From Pollenia angustigena (lineage: Eukaryota > Arthropoda > Insecta > Diptera > Polleniidae), in NCBI GenBank assembly GCA_930367215.1, contig OV884056.1, positions 91,151,285 through 91,215,284 on the forward strand: a stretch of 64,000 nucleotides of DNA, given 5' to 3'. This document shows, piece by piece, positions 1-11,111 of the stretch. Both the position numbers and the translations under genes were made by a program. Positions within the stretch are counted from its first letter, which is position 1. Each line of letters starts with the position of its first letter. The notes beneath the pieces were generated by a model that saw nothing but the letters and a program-made list of their open reading frames with translations, had not been told where the DNA came from and searched no databases.

Positions 1-420
1 TTAAACAACCTAGCCGCTATCGTGTCTGGAGTCTCCGGAAAACACATATCAAACGTAAGACGGACGGACGGACAGACGGACGGACATCGTTAAATCAAGT
101 TCTCTCCTCATAAGGACCCAGAATATATATACTTTATAGGGTCTAAGATCACTATTGTAGAAATTACAAACGGAATGACAAACTTATATATATCCTTTTC
201 CACCTGAGGTGAAGGATATAAAAAAAAGTTTTTTTACTTTATTGATAGTTTTCATCCAATGAATAATATTCATAGATCTAATGTAATTTTTCATTAAATA
301 CATTTTAATGAAACAGGTTTCATTGATCAAACGAAGCGCTGCATAGGTTCCTGTTAAATGCAATTTTTCATGGGATTAATGTCAAAATTCATTGGTATTG
401 CGAAGAAAATTCTTTCAGTG
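1..420 (+). repeat. Right part of a nested composite repeat (copy of 2494-2911)
   Basis: Bases 1-222 match the end of a dispersed repeat: a GGACGGACGGACAGACGGAC run, a segment ending AGGACCCAGAATATATATAC, then a terminal TCCACCTGAGGTGAAGG palindrome. Bases 223-420 are the right end of the CACTG-ended MITE, finishing TTCTTTCAGTG. The same fusion, with the same internal junction, recurs at 2494-2911, so the two pieces were copied together. The left half lies outside the window. Confidence 0.75.
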
Positions 421-1179
421 TGAATACTGCGTAAGAGAATATTTTGCGTACCTGCACGAATTTTCGTGCAAACTTGAAATACTGTATCTATAATAACAAA
501 AAGTACAAAACTTTAAAACAATTTACCCTAATGTACAGAATATACACATAAACTATGCTTAATTCTTCGGTTTTGTTATTTTTTGTCTCTACACTGAAAG
601 AAAAATGTTTCATATATTTTATGAATCATTTTCATAAAAAAAAATTTCCTTGGGTAAGAGAAAATTTTCATTGTTTAAATGGAATTTCATAGTTATAATG
701 AAGTATTTTCGTTAAAATCGCTCCATTGGATTTCGTAATTACGTAAAATTTTCATTGGATATATGAAAACTTAAGTTTGTCCAAGGTAAACAAAATATAT
801 TAATTGGGAACATAACTATACATTCATAAATTAATACAAAATTATAGTTACCTTAAAAAAATGTTTAATTGTTAATCAAAAAATGTAAGATTTAATTATT
901 TCATACATCTAATGTAATATGCCATTAAATTTATGAAATCAAAAATTTTTTTATAAAAGCAACATATTTATGAAAAATGTCATTATAGTAATTAACCAAA
1001 AACTTTCAATCAACGTTGTTATTGTTGTTATGGACAATTTAATCTCATATTTACGCTCTTAATTTATCCAAAAACTACACTGCCTCGGTAGACTAGCTGG
1101 TAGTGAGCTAGTCTATCAGCACCGATCGATTGCCGCCAGAGACAGAAAAATAAAATAAGAAATAATAAAAATATTAAAA

Positions 1180-2712
1180 AACAAGTAAGAGTGCTATATT
1201 CGGCTGTGCCGAATCTTATATACCCTTCACCATTGTGCGAGCAGAGTACAGAGCAACTAGACAAAAACTAAATAAAACTGGTAAATATTTTTTAAAATAA
1301 GAGACAACCGGTTTTGAACTTCGGTTTTCATAAGGGCCTAGAATATATATACTTTATAGGGTGTAGGATCAATATTGTAGAAATTACAGTTATATATAAT
1401 TAATTTTTTGGAATTCAGGGGTCTAATCACCGCATTCGATACTATCGTATCGAATAAACTATTGAATTTTTTTGCATACGATATACACTGGCGTATCGAA
1501 TGAAAACTCGATAAATGTAATGTCGAGTTACTCGATGTCGAATGCTATTATTTCAAATTCAATACATTTCATTCGATGTCTAGTTTCAAGATACCAAAAT
1601 AAATAATTTCGATCAATTTTGCTCGATATCGTATGCGGTGATTAGACCCCAGTATTTCGGTTATAACTCATAAAAATTTCCGATATTTTGGTATATAAGT
1701 CATATCCATAGGACGTATGGCAGCCCTAAAATTTAGGTTTTTATAAAAATTTTGATGTTTTTTAGCCCATTTTTGGAGTATTTTGCTCATAAATTACCCA
1801 TTGTCTAACCGATTTGATAGTTGTATATACTGACGTGTTAAGGAAGAATTTTACCATTTACTAAAGTTTATTTATATATAAACATTTGTATACTTATGCT
1901 TGTATACATATATTTTAACAAAGTTAATTATAAAAAAGAGTAATTTTTTAACCGATTTGACAGATTTATGTACCGACGTGCTTAAGAAGAAATTTGCCAT
2001 TTACTTGAGTTATAAGGCTTGGACTCGGGGTGATCTATGGTTCCCGAAAGTGGGTATTTAAAAAAAAATAATTTAATTTTGGTGATAACTTTTTTGTATC
2101 TGAACCGATGTTTCCGATGTTCTACTTAAAATTTCCGATTTTGGTATATAAGTCATATTCATAGAACATATGGCAGCTATAAAATTTAGGATTTTATACA
2201 ATTTTTTATTTTTTTTTTTGTACGGGATGTACCACGCCCACTTCTCCATTCCCGCCCACATTTTGTAGGATGGTGTGTATTGGCAACCTAAATGTGTGTA
2301 CCTAATTTGAAAACTTTGGCTTTTGCCGTTCCAAAGATATGCCACAAAAATTAATAAAAATACAACAACTACAAGGGATTTTTGGAAAAAATTTGAGGTA
2401 GTCGTGGTTTTTTGGTCATATCTCAGCCATTTGTGGACCGATCTTGCTGAATTTCAATAACACGAAATGGTGGACTATATGTGATATAAATGTAAAACAA
2501 CCTAGCGCTATCGTGTCTGGAGTCTCCGGAAAACACATATCAAACGTAAGACGGACGGACGGACAGACGGACGGACATCGTTAAATCAAGTTCTCTCCTC
2601 ATAAGGACCCAGAATATATATACTTTATAGGGTCTTAGATCACTATTGTAGAAATTACAAACGGAATGACAAACTTATAAATACCCTTTTCCACCTGAGG
2701 TGAAGGGTATAA
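1180..2712 (+). repeat. Dispersed repeat with hairpin-type ends, inserted in the MITE
   Basis: It begins AACAAGTAAGAGTGCTATAT followed by a TTCGG/CCGAA hairpin, and ends with a TCCACCTGAGGTGAAGG palindrome. Fragments of the same ends recur at 1-222, 7597-7735 (inverted), 9026-9052, 9445-9557 and 21079-21410. The interior repeats phrases such as 'accgatttga' and 'catttactaaagtt' and has no convincing coding frame. The class is not resolved; a Helitron-like or other non-autonomous element is possible. A 231-bp MITE is inserted at 1419-1649. Confidence 0.6.
1419..1649. mobile_element. Palindromic MITE, CAG target duplication
   Basis: The terminal inverted repeats are GGGTCTAATCACCGCATTCG and GGGTCTAATCACCGCATAC (reverse complement of the right end). 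CAG flanks both sides (1416-1418 and 1650-1652). The interior is rich in TCGATA motifs and also folds back. It is non-coding and lies inside the 1180-2712 repeat, so it is younger than that repeat. Confidence 0.75.
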
Positions 2713-3053
2713 AAAAAATTTTTTTTATTTTATTGAAAGTTTTCATCCAATGAATAATATTCATAGATCTATTGTAATGTTTCATTAAATACATTTTAAT
2801 GAAACAGGTTTCATTGATCAAACGAAGCGCTGCATAGGTTCCTGTTAAATGCAATTTTTCATGGGATTAATGTCAAATTTCATTGGTATTGCGAAGAAAA
2901 TTCTTTCAGTGTATACCAATGTTTTACTGTATTTAAAATAGGTATTTTTGGTTCGCCGATTTTTTTAAATTTATGTGCCGATAATGCCGATTTTTTTTGA
3001 AAATATGCCGATTTCTTACCAAAATCATCTGGCACCCGTGCCCAGTATATAAT

Positions 3054-3065
<12 letters not shown>

Positions 3066-3095
<30 letters not shown>
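3066..3095. repeat. AT dinucleotide microsatellite
   Basis: About 15 uninterrupted TA units, directly beside the 603-bp MITE that begins at 3147. It probably varies in length between individuals. Confidence 0.9.
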
Positions 3096-3098
<3 letters not shown>

Positions 3099-3146
3099 GG
3101 GTCTTAGATGCATATTAAAAACGTTTCCCACGTAACGACAAACTAA

Positions 3147-3749
3147 TGGCGATTTCTTTTCTGAGAAAAATGTTGCATTAATGTTACATGTTCTACATTT
3201 TTGTGTTCGTTTGTACAAAAAATACAACTGTGGGAAAAACTTTCAAGTTCTTTTGTGAATATGTTGTTGAAAAACGTGCAAAACATGTTGCATATTGTAC
3301 CCTTACTTTTTCTTAAGGTGTTCATACTGCCTTGTTCTACAACTTTGGTACTAACTACTTTCTTTGTAGAACAAATGCTTTATTTTGTTTGTCATAATTC
3401 ATACCGCTCAAAACTTTGTTAACAATTTGTTTTAAAACAAAATATAAAAATATTTACACATTAAAATCAAAAACAGTCTATTTATATTATAAACGTTTTA
3501 ATTTTTATAAGCCATTAGTGATGTTAATATTTGTTTCCAACCCGTAATAGCGTGCAGAAACCGCTTAAATAGCTTTAAAAATCGCTCATTAAGTACATTA
3601 ATGATGAAAGTGTAATAGTTGTAAATAAAAGCACTAATTGTGTTCTATTGAAATTGCACAACATATAACACTTCGAGTGATTATAGGTAACATTAGAAAA
3701 TGTAACATGTATATACGGTAACATATTTTTCTCAGAAAAGAAATCGCCA
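3147..3749. mobile_element. TAA-flanked MITE, Harbinger-like
   Basis: The ends are perfect inverted repeats of TGGCGATTTCTTTTCTGAGA, each flanked by TAA (3144-3146 and 3750-3752). A 3-bp TTA/TAA target duplication is characteristic of PIF/Harbinger elements. The 600-bp interior is AT-rich; two overlapping short open frames there show no family features. Confidence 0.8.
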
Positions 3750-3752
3750 TAA

Positions 3753-4138
3753 GTGTGTACACCTCATTCCCCACTACTGATGAAGAATATAAAAAATATA
3801 AAATATTCATTCTAAATTAAAAGCACTATAAATAATTTTGCTGAAACGGTGTGACCACTTAAGTAGATTTATTAAAAACCATTTCTCTACTGAATTCTGG
3901 CGACATTTTTGAAATTATCACAAAAAAGACATTCACTTTTATGTACATTTACACTCCACAGAGGTTTGGCTGTTACAATGACATATTTTAGGAAAATAAT
4001 AAAAAAGAAAAAAAAAATATTGTTTCATTTGGACAAAAACCAACAAGCCGCACCCTTTTGAAGTGGACATTGTTGAATTCTTAGAATAAAAATCCCAGGC
4101 ATTATTTAACTAGCGACATGCTACAATATAAATTAGAG
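3753..4138. other. AT-rich intergenic stretch, nothing recognised
   Basis: No coding exon, RNA or repeat end could be supported. The sequence is mostly A/T runs. Confidence 0.5.
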
Positions 4139-5370
4139 TTTGCTAAAAACCGTAAAAATGCGAAACCGCGGTTTCGGTTTTAAAATGATTAAAACCGGTC
4201 GGTTTCGGTTCGGTGTTGAAAATATCAAAGTAAAACTTCATACATAAAAATATATATATTTTTTTTTATTTGTTTTAATGCAGGTACTTTTATTAACCCT
4301 TGTATACCTCAAAACGAAATATTATGTTTTCCTCAATCAAAGTGTTTTTTACAAGAAAATAAGAAAAGAGTGTAAACACCGTGGGCGTCGTAATTGGCCA
4401 AATGCAAATTTTGTTCATATTGTGCCCTACATATGTATGTACTATAGTTAATAAAATCAAAATGAAACGTATCAAAAAGCATACGCAACACATAATAATT
4501 ATTTCTTTACGGTTTTTTTCGAAGAATTATTCCACTTTCCGGCAAAATTTTCCTGCTATAGCCATAAAACTCCTTACATATAAAAGTAGTCCCAGCCATG
4601 CCCAGCGGTTCGGTAGTGTGAGTTTTTTCTATAGCCACAAAAACTCCATACAAAATACTATTGGTCCCAGCTAGGCCCAGGTGGTAGTTTGTGCCACACA
4701 AATTAAGTGTCTACTTAAGTGTTAAAAAGGTAACATTTGTTCCTCTTAGTACTTATTTTGAATTTTAAGAATTTTAAAATACCTTGCCATTGTTCCAAGC
4801 TGTTATGTATAAAGTTTTTGTATATGAAGTTCCAGTATCATCATCATCATATATATTATTTCTAAAGCACTTTTTTTTGTCGGTTGCAAATATCTCCCAT
4901 ACCACCGCATCAAATTTAATAAATGATATCTCATTTTAAAGCTTATTTCTAACACTAATGACGAAAAATAATTAGAAATATATTTTTGTTTGTATTAAGG
5001 ATTTGTACGGGCAAAAAGTTAACGATGATCATGTCATTACCTCTAACATTGTATTCAAAGAAGTATTATAAAAGCATTTAAACATATGTATGTATGTATG
5101 TATATGTATGATATATATTATGATTTCTAATATTTTAATAAAATGTATTGAAGTTACTAAAATTTCTATTAATTATTTTCATTTTATGTTACAAAAATGA
5201 CAACTAACGGTGCGAAATATACGCACGGGTCATCTAGTTATGTATAATTTGCAATTTCTTTAAGCATAAATATATTGTTAAAGTAAATCCTAAAACCGAG
5301 GTTTTTGGTTTCGGTTTTTAGGCATTTAAAATCGCGGTTTCGATTTCGGTTAAAACCTAACAGCAATCCC
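4139..5370. mobile_element. Foldback element with CGGTTT-rich ends
   Basis: The left end (4139-4215) has AAACCG, GCGGTTTCGG and ACCGGTCGG motifs, and the right end (5289-5370) carries the inverted counterparts. Inside, 5205-5236 (GCGAAATATACGCACGGG, then CTAGT) looks like a Helitron 3' end, which may be a nested insertion. No transposase frame is visible. Boundaries are approximate. Confidence 0.45.
4550..4712. repeat. Two-copy direct repeat, about 80 bp
   Basis: Two copies of a segment containing CTATAGCCA, AAACTCC and GTCCCAGC..GCCCAG lie head to tail. They are diverged and non-coding. Confidence 0.55.
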
Positions 5371-6849
5371 TAATATAAATAAAAAAATTAATGACATTAA
5401 ACAGGAGGTCAATAACAGGATAATAAACAAAAAATACAGTTCCGCTCAGTTTTTTAAATTTGGGAATATCTGATTTTAGAAAATTGTTTTTTTTAATTTT
5501 TTTGCCCACACTGTATTTCTCATGTTACTAAATGCTTTTGATTTTTTTATTTATAATGTAGAGTGCAAGTGCCTAAATTTAAAAAAACCCCATGATAAAC
5601 TTTTCCTACATTATTTAAAATTTTACTTGCGGTTTTTATACATAATAATAATGCATTTTGTTACTGTTACCAGGAGTACATATGTACATACATATTTTAA
5701 TCTAATTCTTTACACTCACAAAAATATTACTATGAAAAATGAAATGAAAATATAGAAATATAGGGTGTTTTTTACGACGAAAAGACTTTTTTCCAGTATA
5801 CATTGGCAAGTCACCATGCAAAAACTCATATATGTATAGGGTTCCCAACTTTTTTTGTGTCAATTAAAGCACATTGATTATTAAAGCTTAAGAAAAAAAA
5901 GTACACAGTATAACGTTTTTTTATTGCTTTTCGCAAGATTTATCAAAAAATTACACTGTGCTAAAATTTGACCCTTTTTTTGAGACAAGCCGGGCAACTG
6001 GCGCTTGAACCTAATTCGGGTACACTGAATCCAATACCGGTTCAGTATACTGAAATTACTAAAACAAAAAAACGAAAATCGCAATAAAATTTCCTTTAAA
6101 CGTTAATTATTTTTTTCATGCGCAGTCGTTTTAGAAAAATAATTTTTTTTTTTTTTTTTTGACCACAAAAATAATTTTTTAACCAACATTTCGAAATTTT
6201 TGTTTGTTAAAAATCTATAACACATTACAGATATGCTTCTAATTTTTTCCAGACATATAAAAAACAAAGCTTCAAACAAAACAAGCTATATATTATAAAT
6301 GATTAAAATCTTTTAAGAACTTTTGATTTTATTCACAAAATTCGAAAAATTTTAATTAATTTAAATATTTCATAAAACGCAAAATTTGTATGGGAGCCCA
6401 TTCTGAAATTTTGTTTTAAAAGTTAGTTAAACGAGTCACTTTTGTTCTCGCAATCTAAAAGCAGGCAGTAATTTGAAAGAGTTTTGCACTCGTGTTTTAA
6501 ACAGGCAGTTATTGTACTCAAACAAAACAAGCAAGTGAAAAAGTGCTGTCAGATTATTTTTTTCGAAAAATCGTCCTGCCAATATAAAAAAACATCAACA
6601 AATGGCCCTGACTAATATTAATTACATAGTTGTTCTTTAGTTTTTCTAAAAACAAACTTGAACAATAAGTATTATACTTTTATGACTAATATAACCTGAA
6701 TCTATTTTGAATTCAAGATAAATCTAATCATGCGAAATAAAATATTTTCGCGTACTTTATTATTCGCATAAAGTATAGAGTACAATTACTCGAAATAACG
6801 TACAATACTTTATTATAAAGTACGGTTGGCAAGCCTATATATGTAGGTC
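5371..6849. other. AT-rich stretch without recognisable genes
   Basis: It contains homopolymer T and A runs and several short random frames. No domain, splice-bounded exon or clear terminal repeat was found. Confidence 0.5.
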
Positions 6850-6865
6850 CAACTGGTGTAAGAAT

Positions 6866-7490
6866 TAAGAACAGCGGATCATGAATTGCGTCGTGTATTC
6901 AGTGAATGGGCTGAGAATCAACTGGAAGTTCAATAAGATTTTTATAGTCAAATTATCTTTAGCGATGAAGCTCATTTCTGTTTTAACGGGTATGTAAACA
7001 AGCAGAATTGTAATTTATGGAGAAAGCACAATCTTCATAAGACTCTACAACATACCGAAAAAAATCATCTTTTGAAGCGGTTTGGCCAAAAGCGTCAGCG
7101 GCCCATTTGTCTTTGAATTCAAAACCGATGCCAACATTGTTGTGAGCAGTGAACGCTACAGGCAGGTGATTTTTTATTCCTTATGTCATTGCAAATCGTT
7201 TGAATGAAAAATAGTTTGAACGAGACAGCGCGTGAAACCATCACCTGTGAATTGGCCACCTTGTTCGTGTGATTTGATACCTTGGCACCACTGTTTGTGG
7301 AAGTTCGTGAAATCTCTGGTCTACGCTGATAATATGCTTATAAACCAAACACGATTGATCATCAAGAAGCCAACGAAATAAGACCGGGTATGGTCGAAAA
7401 GTGGTGCAAATTGGACTGACAGAATGGCGTTCATAAGGCGCAGTAGTGAAGGTCATATGGCAAAAATTGCTTTGAAACATTAAATGCAAT
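6866..7490 (+). pseudogene. Dead DD41D Tc1/mariner transposase, highly diverged
   Basis: Frame-shifted translation gives IIFSDEAHF..GYVNKQNCNLW near 6955-7020, which is the block with the first catalytic Asp. It then gives PVNWPPCSCDL and VKSLVYADN near 7240-7330, the third catalytic block. The same blocks occur in the better copies at 56853-57665 and 62908-64000. Stops, frameshifts and a missing middle show it is inactive. Assignment to the DD41D group is inferred from the shared motifs and from spacing counted in the 63.7-kb copy. Confidence 0.75.
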
Positions 7491-7596
7491 GAAATTTGCT
7501 GGCTTATAAAGCCAACAATTTGCGCATTGCATCGAATTTGGTGGTTTTTTTCTATGCCTTTAAAAAAAACGCCTCACAATTAAGAAATTATAGTTT

Positions 7597-7735
7597 TTAA
7601 TACCCTTCACTTCAGGTGGAAACGGGTATATATAAGTTTGTCATTCCGTTTGTAATTTCTACAATATTGATCTTAAACCCTATAAAGTATATATATTCTG
7701 GGTCCTTATGAGGAGAGAACTTGATTTAACCATAT
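7597..7735 (-). repeat. Inverted fragment of the hairpin-ended repeat
   Basis: This is the reverse complement of the right end of the 1180-2712 family: the CTTCACTTCAGGTGG palindrome, then sequence matching the TTCTGGGTCCTTATGAGGAG segment. It is truncated at about 7735. Confidence 0.75.
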
Positions 7736-7983
7736 GATGTCCCTTTCAATTGTTTACATATACTAGCATTATGCCCAATATGATTTTCGTTATCACTCTT
7801 CTTTATTATTTCATCTATTTAACGAAATAATTTTAACAAATAGAAACTGGGAATTGTTGTTTCTATTTTCTACTTAAAAACTCGCCAAAAAAGATAAATC
7901 TAAGGTATGACAACAATGCCTATACTTAAAGAAAACAAACAAACAAACACACATACATGGTACAAACCATTTTGGTGAATATA

Positions 7984-9223
7984 GGCCCCTATTACGGTTC
8001 ACAACTCAAAAGTATTATGGTTCACAACTTTGCTAAAATGTGGTGAACAAAAACATCAAAAATAATTACAACCAGTGATGCCAACTTAGTGCTTTTGGCA
8101 CTATTTTGCACTAACTTGGTGCTTTTTAAATTTTTTCGTTAGTGCCTTTAGTGCTTTTTACAATTTTTATTTTTTTCTACCATTTTTTAAAACTACGATT
8201 ATATAGAGGATGATTAAGTTGAACTTTGCTATTTGGGGTACAATTTTGAGAAGGCTTGTAAAGATTTTAAGATTTGAAATGATAAAAATGTGATAAATGA
8301 ACGTTACATTCGTTTTACCAAAAACTTTATTAACTAGCTTAGAGCTAGGCTTCCTAGCAATTTGGAAATTTTACGACACGTTGCAATTTTTAGCGTTGAC
8401 AACATTTTTAGTAATCGTAATAAAAACGATGTATTTCGGTAAACATTTTTTTAAAGATGTAGACACTGTTTCAAAAATAGAATATGGATTGGAAAATATG
8501 TATATGGAATTGTTAAAAAAACATGCAGTCGGAAACCGTAAAAAAAATGCAAAGACTTTAAAAACAAAAAAACAAAGAGCCGTAGCTTGGTATATGCAAA
8601 GTGTTAAATAAATTAAAAACAGCTGACAGAAAATACTTCTGTAACGAGCGTTGTGTAACCTGCCATTCTTCAAGCGCTTTAGTTTTCCACGTGTTGTGCA
8701 CTTCTACCTGTTGTGCTATTGCAAAAAGGGTTTACTAAGTATCAAAATACAAACATACATGCTTTTCTATTTTGCACTTTATGTGTGTTCTTCATTCAGA
8801 AGCGTACATAGGTTAACATTTTATAAACAATAAACAACTATTTTATGGCAAATTCAAACTCAGCTGATGTTATCCAAATGATTTGGATGATATTATTTTT
8901 ATTGAAAATAATAATAATACATCTAAAAATGCTTATATACAAATGTAAATATATTAATTATTTGAACTTAAATGAAAATAGTCCCCATCAACGCCGTCGC
9001 CTTTTTTAAGTTTTGGAGGTATTTAATATTCGGCACAGCCGAATGTAACTTGTTTTGTGTTTAATTAAATTGTAAAAATGGCTTAGTGCTTTTTTACGCT
9101 TTTTCCCCTCGAAATAGTGCTTTGTAGTGCTTTTTTTAGATTTTTAAGTGCTTTTTGCTCTCAAAAAGTTGGCATCACTGATTACAACTCAAATGAGTTG
9201 AGTTGTGAACAATAAAACGGGCC
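7984..9223. mobile_element. Short foldback MITE split by a hAT insertion
   Basis: The left end GGCCCCTATTACGGTTCACA pairs with the inverted right end near 9195-9223 (GTTGTGAACAATAAAACGGG, then CC). ATA flanks both ends. Removing the hAT at 8073-9180 and one copy of its target duplication leaves a palindromic element of about 124 bp. Host and insert can therefore be ordered in age. Confidence 0.75.
8073..9180. mobile_element. Non-autonomous hAT element with perfect 8-bp TSD
   Basis: The TIRs are CAGTGATGCCAACTTAGTG and its inverted partner GTTGGCATCACTG. ATTACAAC is repeated exactly on both sides (8065-8072 and 9181-9188). An 8-bp duplication with CA..TG ends is diagnostic of hAT. Subterminal AGTGCTTTT motifs repeat near both ends. 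A 104-codon open frame at 8297-8611 has no recognisable transposase motif and may be chance. Bases 8610-8710 resemble the right end of the MITE at 60753-61190. A second fragment of this family is at 45403-45680. Confidence 0.9.
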
Positions 9224-9254
9224 ATATTTAATTTTAATGATATTTAAACAACGT

Positions 9255-9330
9255 TCCTTCATGGTTCAGTTGTCTAGGGGGTTTGTTGAGGTTAGAAACT
9301 GTGAGTCCGCTGGTTCGAATCTTGGTTTTT
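9255..9330 (+). repeat. tRNA-like sequence with Pol III box A and box B
   Basis: Box A-like TGGTTCAGTTGT at 9262-9273 and a perfect box B GTTCGAATC at 9313-9321 are spaced as in a tRNA gene. The arms do not fold into a full cloverleaf by eye. It is therefore more likely a tRNA-derived (SINE-head-like) relic than a working tRNA. Confidence 0.5.
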
Positions 9331-9444
9331 CAAAAACAAATTTTTTTTTTATTTTTTGTGTTCAAAAACGATTTAAAAAAAGTATTTACCAGCTTTTTAA
9401 ATTTAAATTATAATGAAGCTTTTAGTATTGTAAATATGTATGTA

Positions 9445-9557
9445 TGTATATGTTAAAATTATTTTGTTTTTGTCTAGTTGCTCTGTATTCTGCTCGCAAA
9501 ATGGTGAAGGGTATATAAGATTCGGCACAGCCGAATATAGCACTCTTACTTGTTTTT
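9445..9557 (-). repeat. End fragment of the hairpin-ended repeat
   Basis: It carries GAAGGGTATATAAGATTCGG, a CACAG loop, CCGAATATAGCACTC and TTACTTGTTTTT. This is the inverse of the element start at 1180-1265. Confidence 0.8.
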
Positions 9558-9617
9558 ACCTTGATTAACGACCTTGAAAGAATAATCGAAAAAAGTTTGA
9601 TCAACACTTATAATTAT

Positions 9618-10011
9618 AGGTGTGATCCCGTACTCAACGTTGGGAGCCCGCGGGATCCCAATCTTACCGAAAACTGTTCCCGTACTCAAAGTTTGGTAAA
9701 GTGAGAGAGCTTTTTTTCCTCTATAAACAATAAAAAACTTCAAACAAGTATTACCAAAAGAATTAAAATAAAAAATATTAACAAAATAAACAATAGAAAA
9801 TGTTAAAAAATGTAAGAAGGTTGAATTTTACTTTTATACGTGCTAATGTGTCATTTATGTATTTATTTGAACGTTTTCATAGTAACTTTTTTGGATAGAA
9901 ATTTGGTTTTTATTGTTCCCGTACTTTTCTGCATTTTTGTCTATTAGCAAGAGAAATTTTTGTTTACTCTCATTTTACCGAACTTTACCCAAAAAGTACG
10001 GGATCGCGCCT
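9618..10011. mobile_element. MITE containing the tandem-array breakpoint
   Basis: The ends are AGGTGTGATCCCGTACT and the reverse complement of AGTACGGGATCGCGCCT, flanked by TAT (9615-9617 and 10012-10014). A GTAAAGTGAGAG motif also pairs with its inverse near the right end. The 3.6-kb tandem unit starts inside it at 9941, so copies 2 and 3 carry only its last ~71 bp. The intact MITE marks the original left boundary of the amplification. Confidence 0.7.
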
Positions 10012-10097
10012 TATACATGTAGTAAGGTAAGGCATTATCAGCCAGAGTCAACGACCCATCCCAGACAGCAGCTTGTCCATAGTCGTCACTGCAGGTT

Positions 10098-10330
10098 CTA
10101 ATTTATGAAACAAAAAAATTAATTCTATTTCGGAAAGCTCGTCTAAATAGGAAGATCACATTGTTTCCCCCAGGTATCTTTTTAATGTCCCGAATATCCA
10201 GAAATTGACACACGGTTATCTCTTCATCTGCATTATGACAACTCCTAAAGTTGTCATTTGATGCCAGGCCTATTCTAAAAGCATGAGTCCCTCTCCCCCC
10301 CGTTCCCAGTTTATACTTAATCCACTGTAC
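10098..10330 (-). pseudogene. LINE ORF2 C-terminal relic (array copy 1)
   Basis: The reverse strand reads GTHAFRIGLASNDNFRSCHN, then ADEEITVCQFL, to a stop at 10098. The layout resembles the Cys-rich C-terminal region after the RNase H domain in Jockey/I/R1-type non-LTR retrotransposons, usually C-x2-C..H..C. Only part of the Cys pattern survives and there is no ORF start, so it is a 5'-truncated relic carried in the amplified unit. Confidence 0.5.
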
Positions 10331-10489
10331 TAATTGTTAATCCTCCGACAAGGTTTTCGTTGTTTAAGAAGTGAATGTTGTTTTTAACGTTTTTTGGGAC
10401 GCTGAATAGAAGTCTTCACTAAGTTTTTTTCTATCAGCTCGAGTTTTCGCGATATACCGTTATGTCTAAAACTAAGGCATTTCCGCTAC

Positions 10490-10855
10490 ATACATACATA
10501 TATTTACTCAAAATACTATGTAGTTAAATTCAAACGAAAATTAATTTTAAACGACTTAAAATTCATTTTAAACACAGATTATTTACATTTCATTTAAAAT
10601 CAATGAATTTTGCATTCATTTTAAAATTGTTTATTTTTTACGTAAAATTTAATAGTTGTTACCTTTAAAAAATATATTTAAACCGCCAAAAAGCCAAACT
10701 ACATAATAAAATAAGAACGGGAAAACGTTATTTTTTGTTAATTTTTTTTTTTTTTTTTTTTGTAAAATAACTTACTTTATTTTCATTCAATTTCAACAGT
10801 ACGGAAAACGAATTTAATAGCCCACAATCAGTTACTGTAATAATTTTATGAGTGT
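10490..10855. mobile_element. Single arm of the foldback element (copy 1)
   Basis: It corresponds to the right arm of the complete foldback at 14082-14829, ending CTGTAATAATTTTATGAGTG. The left arm is absent; sequence passes directly from CCGCTACATACATACATATA into the arm. Confidence 0.75.
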
Positions 10856-11111
10856 TGGAATAACTTGAAAACGGTTCACAATATTCAGTTAAAAAAAATC
10901 TCAAAATGCGTCAACGATATTCTCTTTAAACCGTGCTTACATTGGTTTTTAATTAGCCCAGTAATTTCAGAGATTTCGTTGAAGTTTTGAAAAAAAGAAC
11001 AATATTAAAAATCAATTTTTGCTTTTTAAAAATTCATATAAAATAAAACTGCGACAAAAATCACAGTTTTTGTTAAAAAAACATTTAGGTAAACATATTT
11101 CGAATCATATG

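Larger units (their letters stand above)
592..2911 (+). mobile_element. CACTG-ended MITE with a nested repeat
   Basis: The left end CACTGAAAGAAAAATG (592) pairs with the right end TTCTTTCAGTG (2911), and both are flanked by TA, the usual Tc1/mariner-type target duplication. The left part (592-1175) and right part (2713-2911) match the uninterrupted copy at 35509-36449. A 1.5-kb repeat sits between them at 1180-2712. A degenerate tRNA-like A box lies at 1089-1100. No transposase is seen. Confidence 0.7.

Noticed and set aside
8297..8611. 104-codon open frame inside the hAT element
   Set aside because: It lacks the hAT catalytic or dimerisation motifs and is Lys/Asn-rich as expected from AT-rich DNA, so it is not called as a gene.
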